Below are positions 25,298-33,655 of a stretch of 64,000 bases of DNA, piece after piece (positions within the stretch are counted from its first letter, which is position 1; each line of letters begins with the position of its first letter). The stretch is from assembly GCF_900109645.1 (NCBI RefSeq), contig NZ_FOBG01000001.1, positions 496,001 through 560,000 of the forward strand. The letters run 5' to 3'. Source of the DNA: Duganella sp. CF402. GTDB lineage: Bacteria > Pseudomonadota > Gammaproteobacteria > Burkholderiales > Burkholderiaceae_D. A program made the translations under genes and the position numbers. Below the pieces are notes generated by a model. That model did no database searches, was not told where the DNA came from, and saw nothing but the letters and a program-made list of their open reading frames with translations.

Positions 25298-26595
25298 GCG
25301 TCGGCGAAGGCGTTGGTGGCTTTCGAGCCCCACACGGCGTAGAACAGCACGTACAGTTCGCACGCTGCGGTCAGCAGGAAGGACAGTTGCAGGCCGACGG
25401 TGTCGGCCAGCCAGCCTTGCACCACCACCAGCGCGCCGCCGGCGATCGCCATGATCAGCAGGCCGGCGCCTTCTTCGGTCAGCGGGCCCAGGCCCTTGAT
25501 GCCCAGCGTGAAGATGGTCGGGAACATCACCGAATGGAACAGGCCGACCGAGATCAGCGCCCACATGGCCACGCTGCCGGTGCCCAGTGCCGCGATCATC
25601 ATCACGATGAAGGCGCCGATGGCGCAGAAGGCCAGCACGCGCTCGGCGGTGGTCTTGTTCATGGCCCAGGCGCCGACGAAACGGCCGACCAGCATGCCAC
25701 CCCACAGCAGGAACAGGTAGTGCGCGCCTTGCTCATGCGACAGGCCGCCGATTTCCGGCTGGCCGGTGAAGTTGATGAACAGGTTGGCCACGCCGATCTC
25801 GGCGATCAGGTAGATGAAGATGGCGGGAATGCCAAACACCAGGTTGCGGTGCTTCCACAGCGACAGCTTGGCGCGTTCGGTTTCCGACACGCGGCCGGTC
25901 GAGGCGTGGTGCATGGCCGGCATCTTGAAGCGGGCGATGACCAGCGCCAGGATGACCAGCACGGCGGCCACGATCAGATACGGCAGCTGCACCGCCTGGG
26001 CGTCGGCCAGTTTTTCGGCCTGGGTCAGCACGTGGCCGGCTTCGGCGGTGCCGGAGCTGGAACGGCCCAGGATCAGGTAGGCGCCGAACAGCGGGGCCAG
26101 CGTGGCGCCCAGCGAATTAAACGCCTGCACCAGGTTCAGGCGCGAGGAGGCGGTTTCCGGCGAGCCCAGCACGGCAACATAGGGATTGGCCGACACTTGC
26201 AGCAGCGTGATGCCGCAGGCGATCACGAACAGCGCCGCCAGCGTGACGCCGTAGGACGGCAGGCGCGCCGCCGGCACCATCAGCAGGGCGCCGACCGCCA
26301 TCATGCACAGGCCGAACACCATCGATTTCTGGTAGCCGATGCGCTCGATCAGGCGCGCCGACGGAATCGAGGCGAAGAAGTAGGCGATGAACCAGACCGA
26401 CTCGATCAGCGTGGTCTGGGTGTAGTTCAGGTCGAACACGCTGCGCAGGTGCGGCAGCAGCGTGTTGTTGATCACGGTGATGAAGCCCCAGGTGAAGAAC
26501 AGGCTGGTCAGCAGCGACAGGACCGCGCGCGAACTGGTGGCGGAATGGGATGGCGACGGCACGGAGCCGGTCGCGCTAGGCATAGGAGCGGGCAT
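25294..26595 (-). CDS. FucP/GluP-type sugar:H+ symporter (MFS)
   Basis: This 433-residue major facilitator with about 12 spans resembles the fucose/glucose/galactose permease branch. The start of span 1, FFTWGFITVINNTLLPHL, matches the FucP signature, and LQVSANPYVAVLGSPETASSRLNLVQAFNSLG is the conserved span 4-5 region of that family. A Ser/Pro-rich N-terminal tail of about 20 residues precedes span 1. It likely imports a monosaccharide; fucose, glucose, galactose and other sugars are all possible. The LysR gene on the same strand lies 99 bases upstream. Its stop codon overlaps that of the convergent usp. Confidence 0.88.
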   Translation of the reverse strand: MPAPMPSATGSVPSPSHSATSSRAVLSLLTSLFFTWGFITVINNTLLPHLRSVFDLNYTQTTLIESVWFIAYFFASIPSARLIERIGYQKSMVFGLCMMAVGALLMVPAARLPSYGVTLAALFVIACGITLLQVSANPYVAVLGSPETASSRLNLVQAFNSLGATLAPLFGAYLILGRSSSGTAEAGHVLTQAEKLADAQAVQLPYLIVAAVLVILALVIARFKMPAMHHASTGRVSETERAKLSLWKHRNLVFGIPAIFIYLIAEIGVANLFINFTGQPEIGGLSHEQGAHYLFLLWGGMLVGRFVGAWAMNKTTAERVLAFCAIGAFIVMMIAALGTGSVAMWALISVGLFHSVMFPTIFTLGIKGLGPLTEEGAGLLIMAIAGGALVVVQGWLADTVGLQLSFLLTAACELYVLFYAVWGSKATNAFADA

Positions 26596-26694
26596 GGGGC
26601 GTCTCTGGTAGTTTTCTTAACTCGGTATGCTAGCGCACGGCTCGCGCGATCTCCAATGCCAAAAATGCCGGGATCAATATCAATTGCGCATAGC

Positions 26695-27597
26695 TCAGCG
26701 GCCAACCAGAAAGTCGACAAAGGTGCGCACCCGCAGCGACAGATGGCGGGCATGCGGATACAGCAGGAAGAACGGGCGCGAGGCGCCGCCATGCTGCGGC
26801 AGCAATTCCACCAGCGCGCCGCTGGCCAGGTCCTGCTCGACGATGAAACGGTAGGTCTGCACCAGCCCGGCGCCGCTGCGCGCCAGCGTGACGATGCCCA
26901 GCACGTCTTCCGCACAACTGAGGCCGCCTTCGGTGGGGAGATCGACCTGTGTGCCATCCTGCATGAACAGCCAGGGGATGCGCTTGCCGGTGCTGGGCAG
27001 GTCGAATTGAATGCATTCGTGCCTGGCCAGGTCGGCCAGCGACTTGGGCTTGTCGGCGCGCTTCAGGTAGGCGGGGGAGGCGACCAGCACCAGTTCCGCA
27101 TCTTCCAGCTTGCGGGCGATGAGGCTGGAGTCGGCCGGGGCGCGGCCACGGATCGCCAGGTCGTAGCCTTCGTCGGCGAAGTCGATGTTGCGGTTGCTGA
27201 CGTGGATATCGATGGTCACGTCGGGATATTTGCGGCGGAACTCGCCCAGCCGTGGCAGCAGGCGGTAATGCGCGTACGGCGTCGGCGCGCTGATGCGCAG
27301 CGGGCCGGACGGCTGCACTTGCGCGCCGCTGACCTGGCGTTCCGCTTCGCTCAACTGCGACAGCGCCTGGCGGCACTGCTCGAAGTAGACGCGGCCGCCG
27401 TCGGTCAGGCGGATCTGGCGCGTGGTGCGCACGAACAGGCGCACGCCCAGCCGTTCCTCCAGCCGCGCGACCGAACGGCTGACGGCGGCCGGCGTCACCC
27501 CGGCTGCGGTGGCGGCGGCGGTAAAGCTGGACAGTTCGGCGGCCAGGCAGAACAGCTCGATGCTGCCGAGCAGCACATCGTCGAATAAGCGTTTCAT
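26695..27597 (-). CDS. LysR-family transcriptional regulator
   Basis: The 300-residue protein has an N-terminal winged HTH (FCLAAELSSFTAAATAAGVTPAAVSRSVARLEERLGVRLF, described here by its key positions, residues 17-56) and a periplasmic-binding-protein-like effector domain starting SGPLRISAPTPYAHY near residue 90. It is transcribed divergently from the SDR-tautomerase-DsbA genes, 113 bases apart, the usual layout for a LysR regulator and its target. A TTGAT-N10-ATCAA repeat lies in that gap. The effector molecule is unknown. Confidence 0.9.
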   Translation of the reverse strand: MKRLFDDVLLGSIELFCLAAELSSFTAAATAAGVTPAAVSRSVARLEERLGVRLFVRTTRQIRLTDGGRVYFEQCRQALSQLSEAERQVSGAQVQPSGPLRISAPTPYAHYRLLPRLGEFRRKYPDVTIDIHVSNRNIDFADEGYDLAIRGRAPADSSLIARKLEDAELVLVASPAYLKRADKPKSLADLARHECIQFDLPSTGKRIPWLFMQDGTQVDLPTEGGLSCAEDVLGIVTLARSGAGLVQTYRFIVEQDLASGALVELLPQHGGASRPFFLLYPHARHLSLRVRTFVDFLVGR

Positions 27598-27606
27598 GGC
27601 GATTTA

Positions 27607-27626
27607 TTGATTACATGATGTATCAA
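27607..27626. promoter_or_regulatory. Candidate LysR operator between lysR and SDR genes
   Basis: TTGAT (27607-27611) and ATCAA (27622-27626) form an inverted repeat with a ten-base spacer, nine bases upstream of the LysR start codon. Its half-sites coincide with FNR half-sites, but the N10 spacing rules out a normal FNR box. Confidence 0.4.
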
Positions 27627-27710
27627 TTGTCTTGTGTTTCAGGCTGTTTATCAAGCGAGAAGTCACGAATATAGTGAACTCACTTCAACACAACCCTGAA
27701 AGGAAACATC

Positions 27711-28445
27711 ATGAACAAGACTGTTATCGTGACTGGCGCATCGAGCGGCATCGGCTTTGCGGTTGCCGAGGCTTACCTGAAACGCGGCTACAACGTGGTC
27801 GGCAACGCCCGCACCATCGAACGCCTGAAAGTGGCGGCGGACAAGCTGGGCAACCCGTCCAACTTCCTGCTGGTGCCGGGCGATATCGCCAAGCCGGAAA
27901 CGGCCAAGGTGTTGTTCGAACGTGCCGTGGCCGCATTCGGCAAGGTCGATATCCTGGTCAACAACGCCGGCATCTTCATTGCCAAGCCGGTCACCGACTA
28001 CACCGAGCAGGACCTGGACGACCTGCTCAACACCAACCTGAAAGGCGTGTTCTACCCGTCGCAGCAGGCTGCCGCGCACATGGCCGCGAACAAATCGGGC
28101 CACATCGTCAACATCACCGCCGGCATTGCGATGCAACCGAATGCGAAAGTGCCGGCCCTGCTGCCAGTGCTGATCAAGGGTGGCCTGAACAACGCCACCC
28201 GCGCGCTGGCGATTGAACTGGCGTCGTCCAACGTCAAGGTGAATGCGGTGGCGCCCGGCATCATCGCCACCCCGATGCACAGCGAGGACGAGGCCACCCA
28301 GGCCTTCTTCCGCACGCTGGCGCCAACCGGCACCACCGGCGTCACCGACGACGTGGTCAATGCCGTGCTGTACCTGACCGAATCGAACTTCACCACCGGC
28401 ACCATCCTGCCCGTCGACGGCGGCGGCAGCGCCGGTACCTGGTAA
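27711..28445 (+). CDS. SDR-family protein lacking the canonical catalytic tyrosine
   Basis: This 244-residue Rossmann protein shows GASSGIG (residues 9-15) for NAD(P) and NNAG at 84-87. At the active site the usual Tyr-x3-Lys is replaced: Lys156 is present but position 152 is proline (ALLPVLIKGG), and the catalytic serine position reads NITAG. The reading frame is clean, so this is a divergent subfamily, not a frameshift. Either another residue does the chemistry or the protein binds nucleotide without classical SDR catalysis. It is the first gene of a run with the tautomerase (23 bases on) and the DsbA-family gene. GAAAGGAAA precedes the ATG. Regulation by the divergent LysR is likely. Confidence 0.85.
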   Translation: MNKTVIVTGASSGIGFAVAEAYLKRGYNVVGNARTIERLKVAADKLGNPSNFLLVPGDIAKPETAKVLFERAVAAFGKVDILVNNAGIFIAKPVTDYTEQDLDDLLNTNLKGVFYPSQQAAAHMAANKSGHIVNITAGIAMQPNAKVPALLPVLIKGGLNNATRALAIELASSNVKVNAVAPGIIATPMHSEDEATQAFFRTLAPTGTTGVTDDVVNAVLYLTESNFTTGTILPVDGGGSAGTW

Positions 28446-28468
28446 ATCAACCTCCAAGGAGAGTCACC

Positions 28469-28681
28469 ATGCCATACGTAAATATCCGCGTCACCAATGA
28501 AGGCGTGACGGCAGAGCAGAAGCAACAGCTGATCGAAGGTTCGACCGACCTGCTGCAACGCGTGTTGAACAAGGATCCCGCCACCACCTTCGTCATCATC
28601 GACGAGGTGGAGACCGATAACTGGGGTGTGAACCGCGAAAACATCACCTCGCGCCGCCGGCGCGAGAAGGCGGCAAAATGA
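28469..28681 (+). CDS. 4-oxalocrotonate tautomerase-family protein, copy 1
   Basis: This small 70-residue tautomerase has Pro2 right after the initiator Met (MPYVNIRV), the catalytic base once Met is removed. TFVIIDEVETDNWGV corresponds to the family's second half. Members isomerise enol/keto acids in catabolism. CCAAGGAGAG precedes the ATG. Its last four bases overlap the DsbA-family start (ATGA). A close paralogue with roughly 70 percent identical residues lies inverted at 30556-30777. Confidence 0.9.
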   Translation: MPYVNIRVTNEGVTAEQKQQLIEGSTDLLQRVLNKDPATTFVIIDEVETDNWGVNRENITSRRRREKAAK

Positions 28682-29313
28682 AGTTGCTGTATGTGGGCGA
28701 TCCCATGTGCTCGTGGTGCTATGGCTTCGGCAAGGAAATGACCGAGCTGATGGCCATGCACCCGGCGCTGGAGCTGGAAATCATCGTCGGCGGCGTGCGC
28801 GCCGGCGCTACCGACGTGCTCGACCGGGCGGGCAAGGAATTCCGCCTCGGGCACTGGGCGAGGGTGGAGGCGCAGAGCGGCCTGCCATTCAATCGTGAGG
28901 CCTTGATGGCGCGTGAGAACTTCGTCTACGACACCGAGCCGGTTTGCCGGGCTGTGGTGGCAGCGCGCAAGCTGGCGCCGCAGGCGGACCTGCTGGCGGT
29001 GTTCCGCGCTCTGCAACAGGCGTTTTATGTCGATGGGCTGGACACCACCAATGGCCGCGTGCTGGCCGGCGTGGTGGCGGCGCAACTGCAATTGGCTGCG
29101 GAAGACGTACTGCGTGTCTGGCAGGACAGCGACACCATTCTGCAAACCAAGGCCGATTTCGTTCGCGCCCGTGCGCTGGGCGTGCGCAGCTTCCCGGCAT
29201 TGCTGCTCGATACCGGCAAGGGCGTGGCCGAGGTGAGTGGCGGCTACGCGCACGCGGCGCAGCTTCATCATCAATTGCAGGCTCTTCTGACCCGGCAAGG
29301 CCTCGCCGCGTAA
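28678..29313 (+). CDS. DsbA-family thioredoxin-fold oxidoreductase
   Basis: The 211-residue protein begins immediately with a thioredoxin fold: GDPMCSWCYGFGKEM, redox pair Cys11-x2-Cys14. It lacks a signal peptide, so it should be cytoplasmic, like FrnE-type DsbA proteins or 2-hydroxychromene-2-carboxylate isomerase relatives. The cis-Pro region is RSFPALLLD near residue 172. It is translationally coupled to the tautomerase. A role with the SDR and tautomerase in a catabolic or detoxification step is plausible but not shown. Confidence 0.85.
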   Translation: MKLLYVGDPMCSWCYGFGKEMTELMAMHPALELEIIVGGVRAGATDVLDRAGKEFRLGHWARVEAQSGLPFNREALMARENFVYDTEPVCRAVVAARKLAPQADLLAVFRALQQAFYVDGLDTTNGRVLAGVVAAQLQLAAEDVLRVWQDSDTILQTKADFVRARALGVRSFPALLLDTGKGVAEVSGGYAHAAQLHHQLQALLTRQGLAA

Positions 29314-29428
29314 CACGATGGTCCCCCTGTGCGGCGCCAGCAACGGCGCCGCGCTGGCGTGCGACAATCCACCTCGGCACTTTGCTATGCTGCTCTTTTC
29401 TAAACCGAAAGGCACTGCGGAGTGCGAC

Positions 29429-30559
29429 ATGACACTTGCAACCGGGCACGAAGCCAGCGAAGGCGAGCTATCCGCTACCTCGCTGGCCGTACTAGCGATG
29501 CGCGACGAGGTGTTTGCCTTGTGGGAGGCGCGGTTGCGCGCCTCGGTGGAAGAGGCCAATGAAATCCCCGGGCCGCTGCTGGTCAATACCTTGCCGGTTT
29601 TTTACGACAATATCGCCGAGGCCTTGACGCCATCCTTTCCGCGCCGTCATGGCGCCAGTCATAGCACGTCCATGTCCGCCCACGGCGGCGAACGTGCGCG
29701 CATGACGCCGTTCCGGGCCGACCAGATCATCCTTGAATACCAGCTGTTTCGCGATGCTATCGCGACGGCCGCACGCCGCAACGGCTTGCAGTTTACGCCG
29801 GAGGAGTGGCAGGTCGTGGTGGAGTCGATTGACGTGGCCGTGCGCGATGCCGTCCGCGAATTCTCGCTGATACACGAGAGCATGCGCGAGCGCCTGGCGG
29901 CAACGCTGTCGCACGACATGAGCAATCCGCTATCGTTGATCGTCGCCGGTGCGCAACTGATTGCGATTGCGCCAGATATCGAGACGGCGCGCCACACCGC
30001 TTTGAAGATCCGCAATGGCGCCACCCGCCTCAGCGCAATGGTGGTGCAACTGGTCGACGCGCTGACCATTGAGCACACCATCAAACTGCCATTGAACTTG
30101 TCGCGCTTCGACATCAAGCAGCTGGTCGATAATGTGGCGCAGGAATTTAACCTGCTGGCGCCGAACCGCATCGAGGTCGAGGCGACATCGATCGTTGGCT
30201 ACTGGTGCGAGCAGTCCCTGCGGCGGGTGTTGGAGAACCTGCTCACCAACGCCTTCAAGTATGGCGATGGCGGCCGCGTGTCGATCCGCGTGGAAGAGAT
30301 ACTGGGACGCATGATGATGAGCGTTCACAACACCGGCAAGCCGGTGCCCGATGACCAGCGCGAGCGGATCTTTGCGTATTTGCAGCGGGAGGGAAGTGCC
30401 AATTGCAAGGGCGTGGCAGGCTGGGGCATCGGCCTGCCGTTCGTGCGCGGCGTGGCGGAGGGACACGGTGGCAGCGCCGTGGTCGACAGCTCGGTCGCCA
30501 CCGGCACCACCTTTATCATTGATATCCCGGTCGATTGCCGCCCCTATGTCAAGACTTAG
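29429..30559 (+). CDS. Cytoplasmic sensor histidine kinase
   Basis: The 376-residue kinase lacks membrane spans. An all-helical N-terminal region of about 140 residues resembles RsbR/RsbT-type sensor domains (DEVFALWEARLR, RADQIILEYQLFR). HisKA follows with the phosphorylation site LSHDMSNPL (His162), then a HATPase domain with NLLTNAFKYGDGG and GWGIGLPFV. The start is ATG 29429 with GGAG six bases upstream; the frame is open 37 codons further without a better site. No response regulator is adjacent, so it is an orphan. Its TAG overlaps the stop of the convergent tautomerase. Confidence 0.87.
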   Translation: MTLATGHEASEGELSATSLAVLAMRDEVFALWEARLRASVEEANEIPGPLLVNTLPVFYDNIAEALTPSFPRRHGASHSTSMSAHGGERARMTPFRADQIILEYQLFRDAIATAARRNGLQFTPEEWQVVVESIDVAVRDAVREFSLIHESMRERLAATLSHDMSNPLSLIVAGAQLIAIAPDIETARHTALKIRNGATRLSAMVVQLVDALTIEHTIKLPLNLSRFDIKQLVDNVAQEFNLLAPNRIEVEATSIVGYWCEQSLRRVLENLLTNAFKYGDGGRVSIRVEEILGRMMMSVHNTGKPVPDDQRERIFAYLQREGSANCKGVAGWGIGLPFVRGVAEGHGGSAVVDSSVATGTTFIIDIPVDCRPYVKT

Positions 30560-30777
30560 GATTTGGCGGCCGCTTCCTTCGCGCGCTTGCGCAGGGTGGT
30601 GACGGCGGTGCCGGCTACGCCCCAATTGTCGGTCTCGACTTCATCGATGATGACGAAGGTGGTGGCCGGATTTTTGTTCAGCACTTTTTGCAGCAGGTCG
30701 GTCACGCCGGTGATCAATTCCTGCTTCTGCTCGGCAGTCGCGCCTTCATTGGTGATGCGGATATTTACGAATGGCAT
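30556..30777 (-). CDS. 4-oxalocrotonate tautomerase-family protein, copy 2
   Basis: This 73-residue tautomerase has catalytic Pro2 (MPFVNIRI) and the shared TTFVIIDEVETDNWGV stretch. It is a close paralogue of the gene at 28469 and lies in opposite orientation, including strong nucleotide similarity. It starts inside the last 13 bases of the DHA2 efflux gene, with its ribosome site CAAGGAGC within that gene, so it is co-transcribed downstream of the pump. Confidence 0.9.
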   Translation of the reverse strand: MPFVNIRITNEGATAEQKQELITGVTDLLQKVLNKNPATTFVIIDEVETDNWGVAGTAVTTLRKRAKEAAAKS

Positions 30778-32150
30778 AGTTTTGCTCCTTGGTTAAAAAT
30801 AGTCAGATAGGCCAGCAGTGCGCCGCCCAATAGTAACGCGGTCGAGACGGCCATTGCCGCTTCAATCCCGGCAAGGATAGCAGCCGTGGACGGTGTCGCC
30901 ACCAAGGCCCCGTACACTGCCACCCCCATCGCGCCGCCAACCTGGCGCGCGGTGTTCAATACGGCCGAGGCGGTGCCGGCCTGATGCTTGTCGACCGAGG
31001 CCAGGATCGCGGTGGTCATGGCCGGCACCGCCAGCCCCATGCCGGCCGGGATCAAGGCCAGGCCCGGCAGCATGGCCCAGAAGCTGGCCGTCTCCGAAAT
31101 CCCGCACAGGCCCAGCAGAGCATAGCCGCTGCCGCCGATCAGGCCGCCAATAATCATTGGCTTCCGCGAACCGACCCGCGCCTGCAGCCAGCCGCTGGTG
31201 ATGTTGGCGAACAGGAAGGTGCCGGTCAGCGGCAGGAAGATCAGCCCGGCGTGCAGCACCGAAAAGCCGCGCACTTTTTGCAGGTAAAAACTCAGCACGA
31301 AGATCACGCCGTAGTAGGCAAAGTTGACGAACACCCCGAACAGCACGGCCGGTGCGAAGCCCGCCAGCTTGAACAGCTGCAGCGGCAGCATCGGCCCGGC
31401 GCTGTGCCGTTCGACGTGGATGAACCACGCGCCCGCCACCACCGCCACCAGCAGCGCTGCCAGCACGGCCGGATGCGCCAGGCCCAGCGCATGCACTTCA
31501 ATCACGGCGCCGATAAAGGCGGTCAGCGCGATCACCGCCAGGATTTGCCCCGGCACGTCAAAGCTGCGCGCCGGGCCGCTGTGGCGCAGCGCCGGCACCA
31601 CGCGCAAGGTCAGCCAGAAGCCCAGCACGCAAATCGGAATGTTGACCCAGAAGATGCTGCGCCAGCCGAAGGCGGACATCAGCAAGCCGCCCAGCACCGG
31701 CCCGGCCGCGATCGACACGCCGCCGGCCGCCGTCCACCAGGCGATGGCCTTGGCCAGCATGGCGCGGTCTTGCGCATACACGGCGTTGAGGATGGACAGC
31801 GAACTCGGCACCAGCAAGGCCGCGCCTATCCCTTGGGCGGCGCGCGCCACATTGAGCAGCAGCGCATCGGGCGCCACGGCGCAGGCCAGCGAGGCCAGCG
31901 TGAACAGGGTGAAGCCGCCGAGGAACACGCTGCGCGAACCGAAGCGGTCGCCCATCGCGCCGGCCGACAGCAGGAACACGGCAAAGCCCAGCGTGTAGGC
32001 GTCGACCACCCATTGCAGCTGGCTTACGCCCGCTTGCAGCTCGCGGCCGATCTCCGGCAGGGCGACGTTGACGATGGTCACGTCCAGCTGAACGATGATG
32101 AAGGCAAAGCTGCAAGCCAACAGAATTGCCAATGAGGGAGGGGATTTCAT
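30765..32150 (-). CDS. DHA2-type multidrug efflux MFS transporter
   Basis: This 461-residue drug:proton antiporter has about 14 predicted spans. Family motifs are LDVTIVNVALPEIG (antiporter motif D1) in span 1, AGAMGDRFGSRSVF (motif A), and GIGAALLVPSSLSILNAVY. The start is ATG 32150 with AAGGAG nine bases upstream; the frame is open 26 codons more. It lies divergent from a LysR regulator (99 bases) and is followed by the overlapping tautomerase gene. The substrate is unknown; export of the compound handled by the tautomerase is possible. Confidence 0.88.
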   Translation of the reverse strand: MKSPPSLAILLACSFAFIIVQLDVTIVNVALPEIGRELQAGVSQLQWVVDAYTLGFAVFLLSAGAMGDRFGSRSVFLGGFTLFTLASLACAVAPDALLLNVARAAQGIGAALLVPSSLSILNAVYAQDRAMLAKAIAWWTAAGGVSIAAGPVLGGLLMSAFGWRSIFWVNIPICVLGFWLTLRVVPALRHSGPARSFDVPGQILAVIALTAFIGAVIEVHALGLAHPAVLAALLVAVVAGAWFIHVERHSAGPMLPLQLFKLAGFAPAVLFGVFVNFAYYGVIFVLSFYLQKVRGFSVLHAGLIFLPLTGTFLFANITSGWLQARVGSRKPMIIGGLIGGSGYALLGLCGISETASFWAMLPGLALIPAGMGLAVPAMTTAILASVDKHQAGTASAVLNTARQVGGAMGVAVYGALVATPSTAAILAGIEAAMAVSTALLLGGALLAYLTIFNQGAKLCHS

Positions 32151-32212
32151 GATGCGGCTCCTTGATGGGATATTGGCACTATAGGCCGGATTGCGCATCA
32201 TTAAAAATGAAT

Positions 32213-32239
32213 TATACTGAACCAACAATTCTTTAATTG
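32213..32239 (+). promoter_or_regulatory. LysR promoter -10 and adjacent CAATT-CTTT-AATTG dyad
   Basis: TTGCGC (32191-32196), 16 bases, then TATACT (32213-32218) is a reasonable promoter for the rightward LysR gene. CAATT (32226-32230) and AATTG (32235-32239) form a dyad just downstream, a candidate operator for autoregulation. Confidence 0.4.
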
Positions 32240-32249
32240 AGAACGAATC

Positions 32250-33122
32250 ATGGAACTCTCATCCCTGCGTATCTTCAAGACCGTGGCCGAGGAGGGCGGC
32301 GTGACGCAAGCCGCCGCGCGCCTGAACCGGGTGCAATCCAACGTCTCCGCCCGCCTGACCCAGCTGGAAGAATCGCTGGGCGTGACCTTGTTCCACCGCT
32401 CCGGCCGCCGCATGCTGATCACGGAGGAGGGCGAACGCCTGCTGGCCTATACCGAACGCCTGCTGCAACTGGCCGACGAAGCCCAGGAAGCCATGCGCGG
32501 CGACCGCCAGCCGTCCGGCCCGCTGCGCATCGGCTCGATGGAAACCACGGCCGCCGCGCGCCTGCCGCAGGTGCTGGGGCAATTCCATCGCCAGTATCCG
32601 CAGGTCGACCTGCTGCTCGACACCGGCCCCACCGATTATCTGGTGCAGGCCGTGCTCAACCACAAAGTCGACCTAGCGCTGGTGGCCGCGCCGGTCGAGC
32701 GGCCGGAAATGATGCAACTGCCGATGTTTGATGAAGAATTGGTGCTGCTGACCGACAGCCTGCACGGCCCGGTCACCTCGCCGGCCGACGTGGCGCGGCG
32801 CACGCTGCTGGGCTTCCGCAGCGGCTGCTCCTACCGTCGGCGGCTTGAGCGCTGGTTTGCCGAGGGCGGTGTGTCGCCGGCGCGCATTGCGGAATTCGGT
32901 ACTTACGAGGCCATCATCGGCTGTGTGGCGGCCGGCATGGGCGTGGCGATGATGCCGCTCGAGGTGATGAAGCAGCGCGAACTGGCCAAATCCGTGCGCA
33001 TCCACACGCTGCCGCCGGACGTGGCGCAGGTGCAAACCATGATGATCTGGCGTCGCGACATCGCCCAGCACGCGGCGCGCGACGCCTTCGCGGCTAGCTT
33101 TGGCGCAACACTGGGTGGCTAG
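32250..33122 (+). CDS. LysR-family transcriptional regulator
   Basis: The 290-residue protein has the N-terminal HTH typical of the family (FKTVAEEGGVTQAAARLN then VQSNVSARLTQLE, residues 9-43) and an effector-binding domain beginning SGPLRIGSMETTAAARLP. It is divergent from the DHA2 efflux gene, so it probably controls that pump and the overlapping tautomerase. The ATG is supported by alignment to the usual MExSSLRxF start of this subgroup. Confidence 0.9.
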   Translation: MELSSLRIFKTVAEEGGVTQAAARLNRVQSNVSARLTQLEESLGVTLFHRSGRRMLITEEGERLLAYTERLLQLADEAQEAMRGDRQPSGPLRIGSMETTAAARLPQVLGQFHRQYPQVDLLLDTGPTDYLVQAVLNHKVDLALVAAPVERPEMMQLPMFDEELVLLTDSLHGPVTSPADVARRTLLGFRSGCSYRRRLERWFAEGGVSPARIAEFGTYEAIIGCVAAGMGVAMMPLEVMKQRELAKSVRIHTLPPDVAQVQTMMIWRRDIAQHAARDAFAASFGATLGG

Positions 33123-33140
33123 ATTTATTGATAGTTAGGG

Positions 33141-33271
33141 ATGGGTGTGGCGCAAGTGGATTGTACGATGCGCTGGCCGGCGCGCGGCAGATGATCTGCA
33201 AGCGTGCCGACGATGCGCTATACCGCGCCAAAGCCAGTGGCCGCAACCGGGTGGATGCGGCGCTGGCTTAG
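33141..33271 (+). pseudogene. Decayed C-terminal fragment of a GGDEF (diguanylate cyclase) domain
   Basis: Only a remnant is left. One frame reads GVAQVD, like the SIGVA strand of GGDEF domains. A second frame continues KRADDALYRAKASGRNRVDAALA and a stop (TAG 33269-33271), the hallmark last helix of diguanylate cyclases. The two pieces are separated by a frameshift at normal family spacing. No catalytic GGDEF motif or upstream domain remains, and LysR coding sequence ends just before it. Its stop overlaps the end of the opposite-strand lipoprotein gene. Confidence 0.75.
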
Positions 33272-33504
33272 CGGTTGGTTGGTGGCGGTGGTTCGGTGGT
33301 GGCCGGCGGCGGCGTCTGGGTTGGCGCGTTCGGATTCGGCTGCTGCTCGGTCGCAGGCGGCGTGGCAGGCGGCGGCGTGGTGGCTGGCGCCGGCGTCACT
33401 TCTGGCACCGGCGGCGCCGGCTCTTTTTTCTGACAGCCGCTGACGACGACGACCGTGGCGATCAGGGCGCAAGCGAGCTTGCCGGCTAAATGGAATTGTT
33501 TCAT
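33268..33504 (-). CDS. Small proline-rich lipoprotein
   Basis: This 78-residue protein has a signal peptide ending in lipobox VVSGC (Cys24), then QKKEPAPP. The rest is almost entirely Pro, Ala, Thr and Gln, with no folded domain expected. Such tails may span or contact peptidoglycan. AGGAGGACCCC upstream of the ATG is a strong ribosome site, supporting real expression. The function is unknown. Its end abuts the GGDEF remnant. Confidence 0.72.
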   Translation of the reverse strand: MKQFHLAGKLACALIATVVVVSGCQKKEPAPPVPEVTPAPATTPPPATPPATEQQPNPNAPTQTPPPATTEPPPPTNR

Positions 33505-33655
33505 GGTGGGGTCCTCCTATGGGATGGCGAGATTGTCATCGTAGCCACTCTTGAGATGGCGTGTGTCGGCGCGCTTGCAGTGCGTCTGTAGGACTACTGC
33601 CCGTGTGGCAGCTCCGGTAAAATGCCGAGGTTCATTTTAATTACCGGGGGAATTC

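Noticed and set aside
25387..27588. Long + strand frame opposite the sugar symporter and LysR genes
   Set aside because: It spans two real genes and the gap between them on the other strand and has antisense-like composition.
27607..27626. FNR box between LysR and SDR genes
   Set aside because: Half-sites match but the spacer is ten bases, not four, so a LysR operator is more likely.
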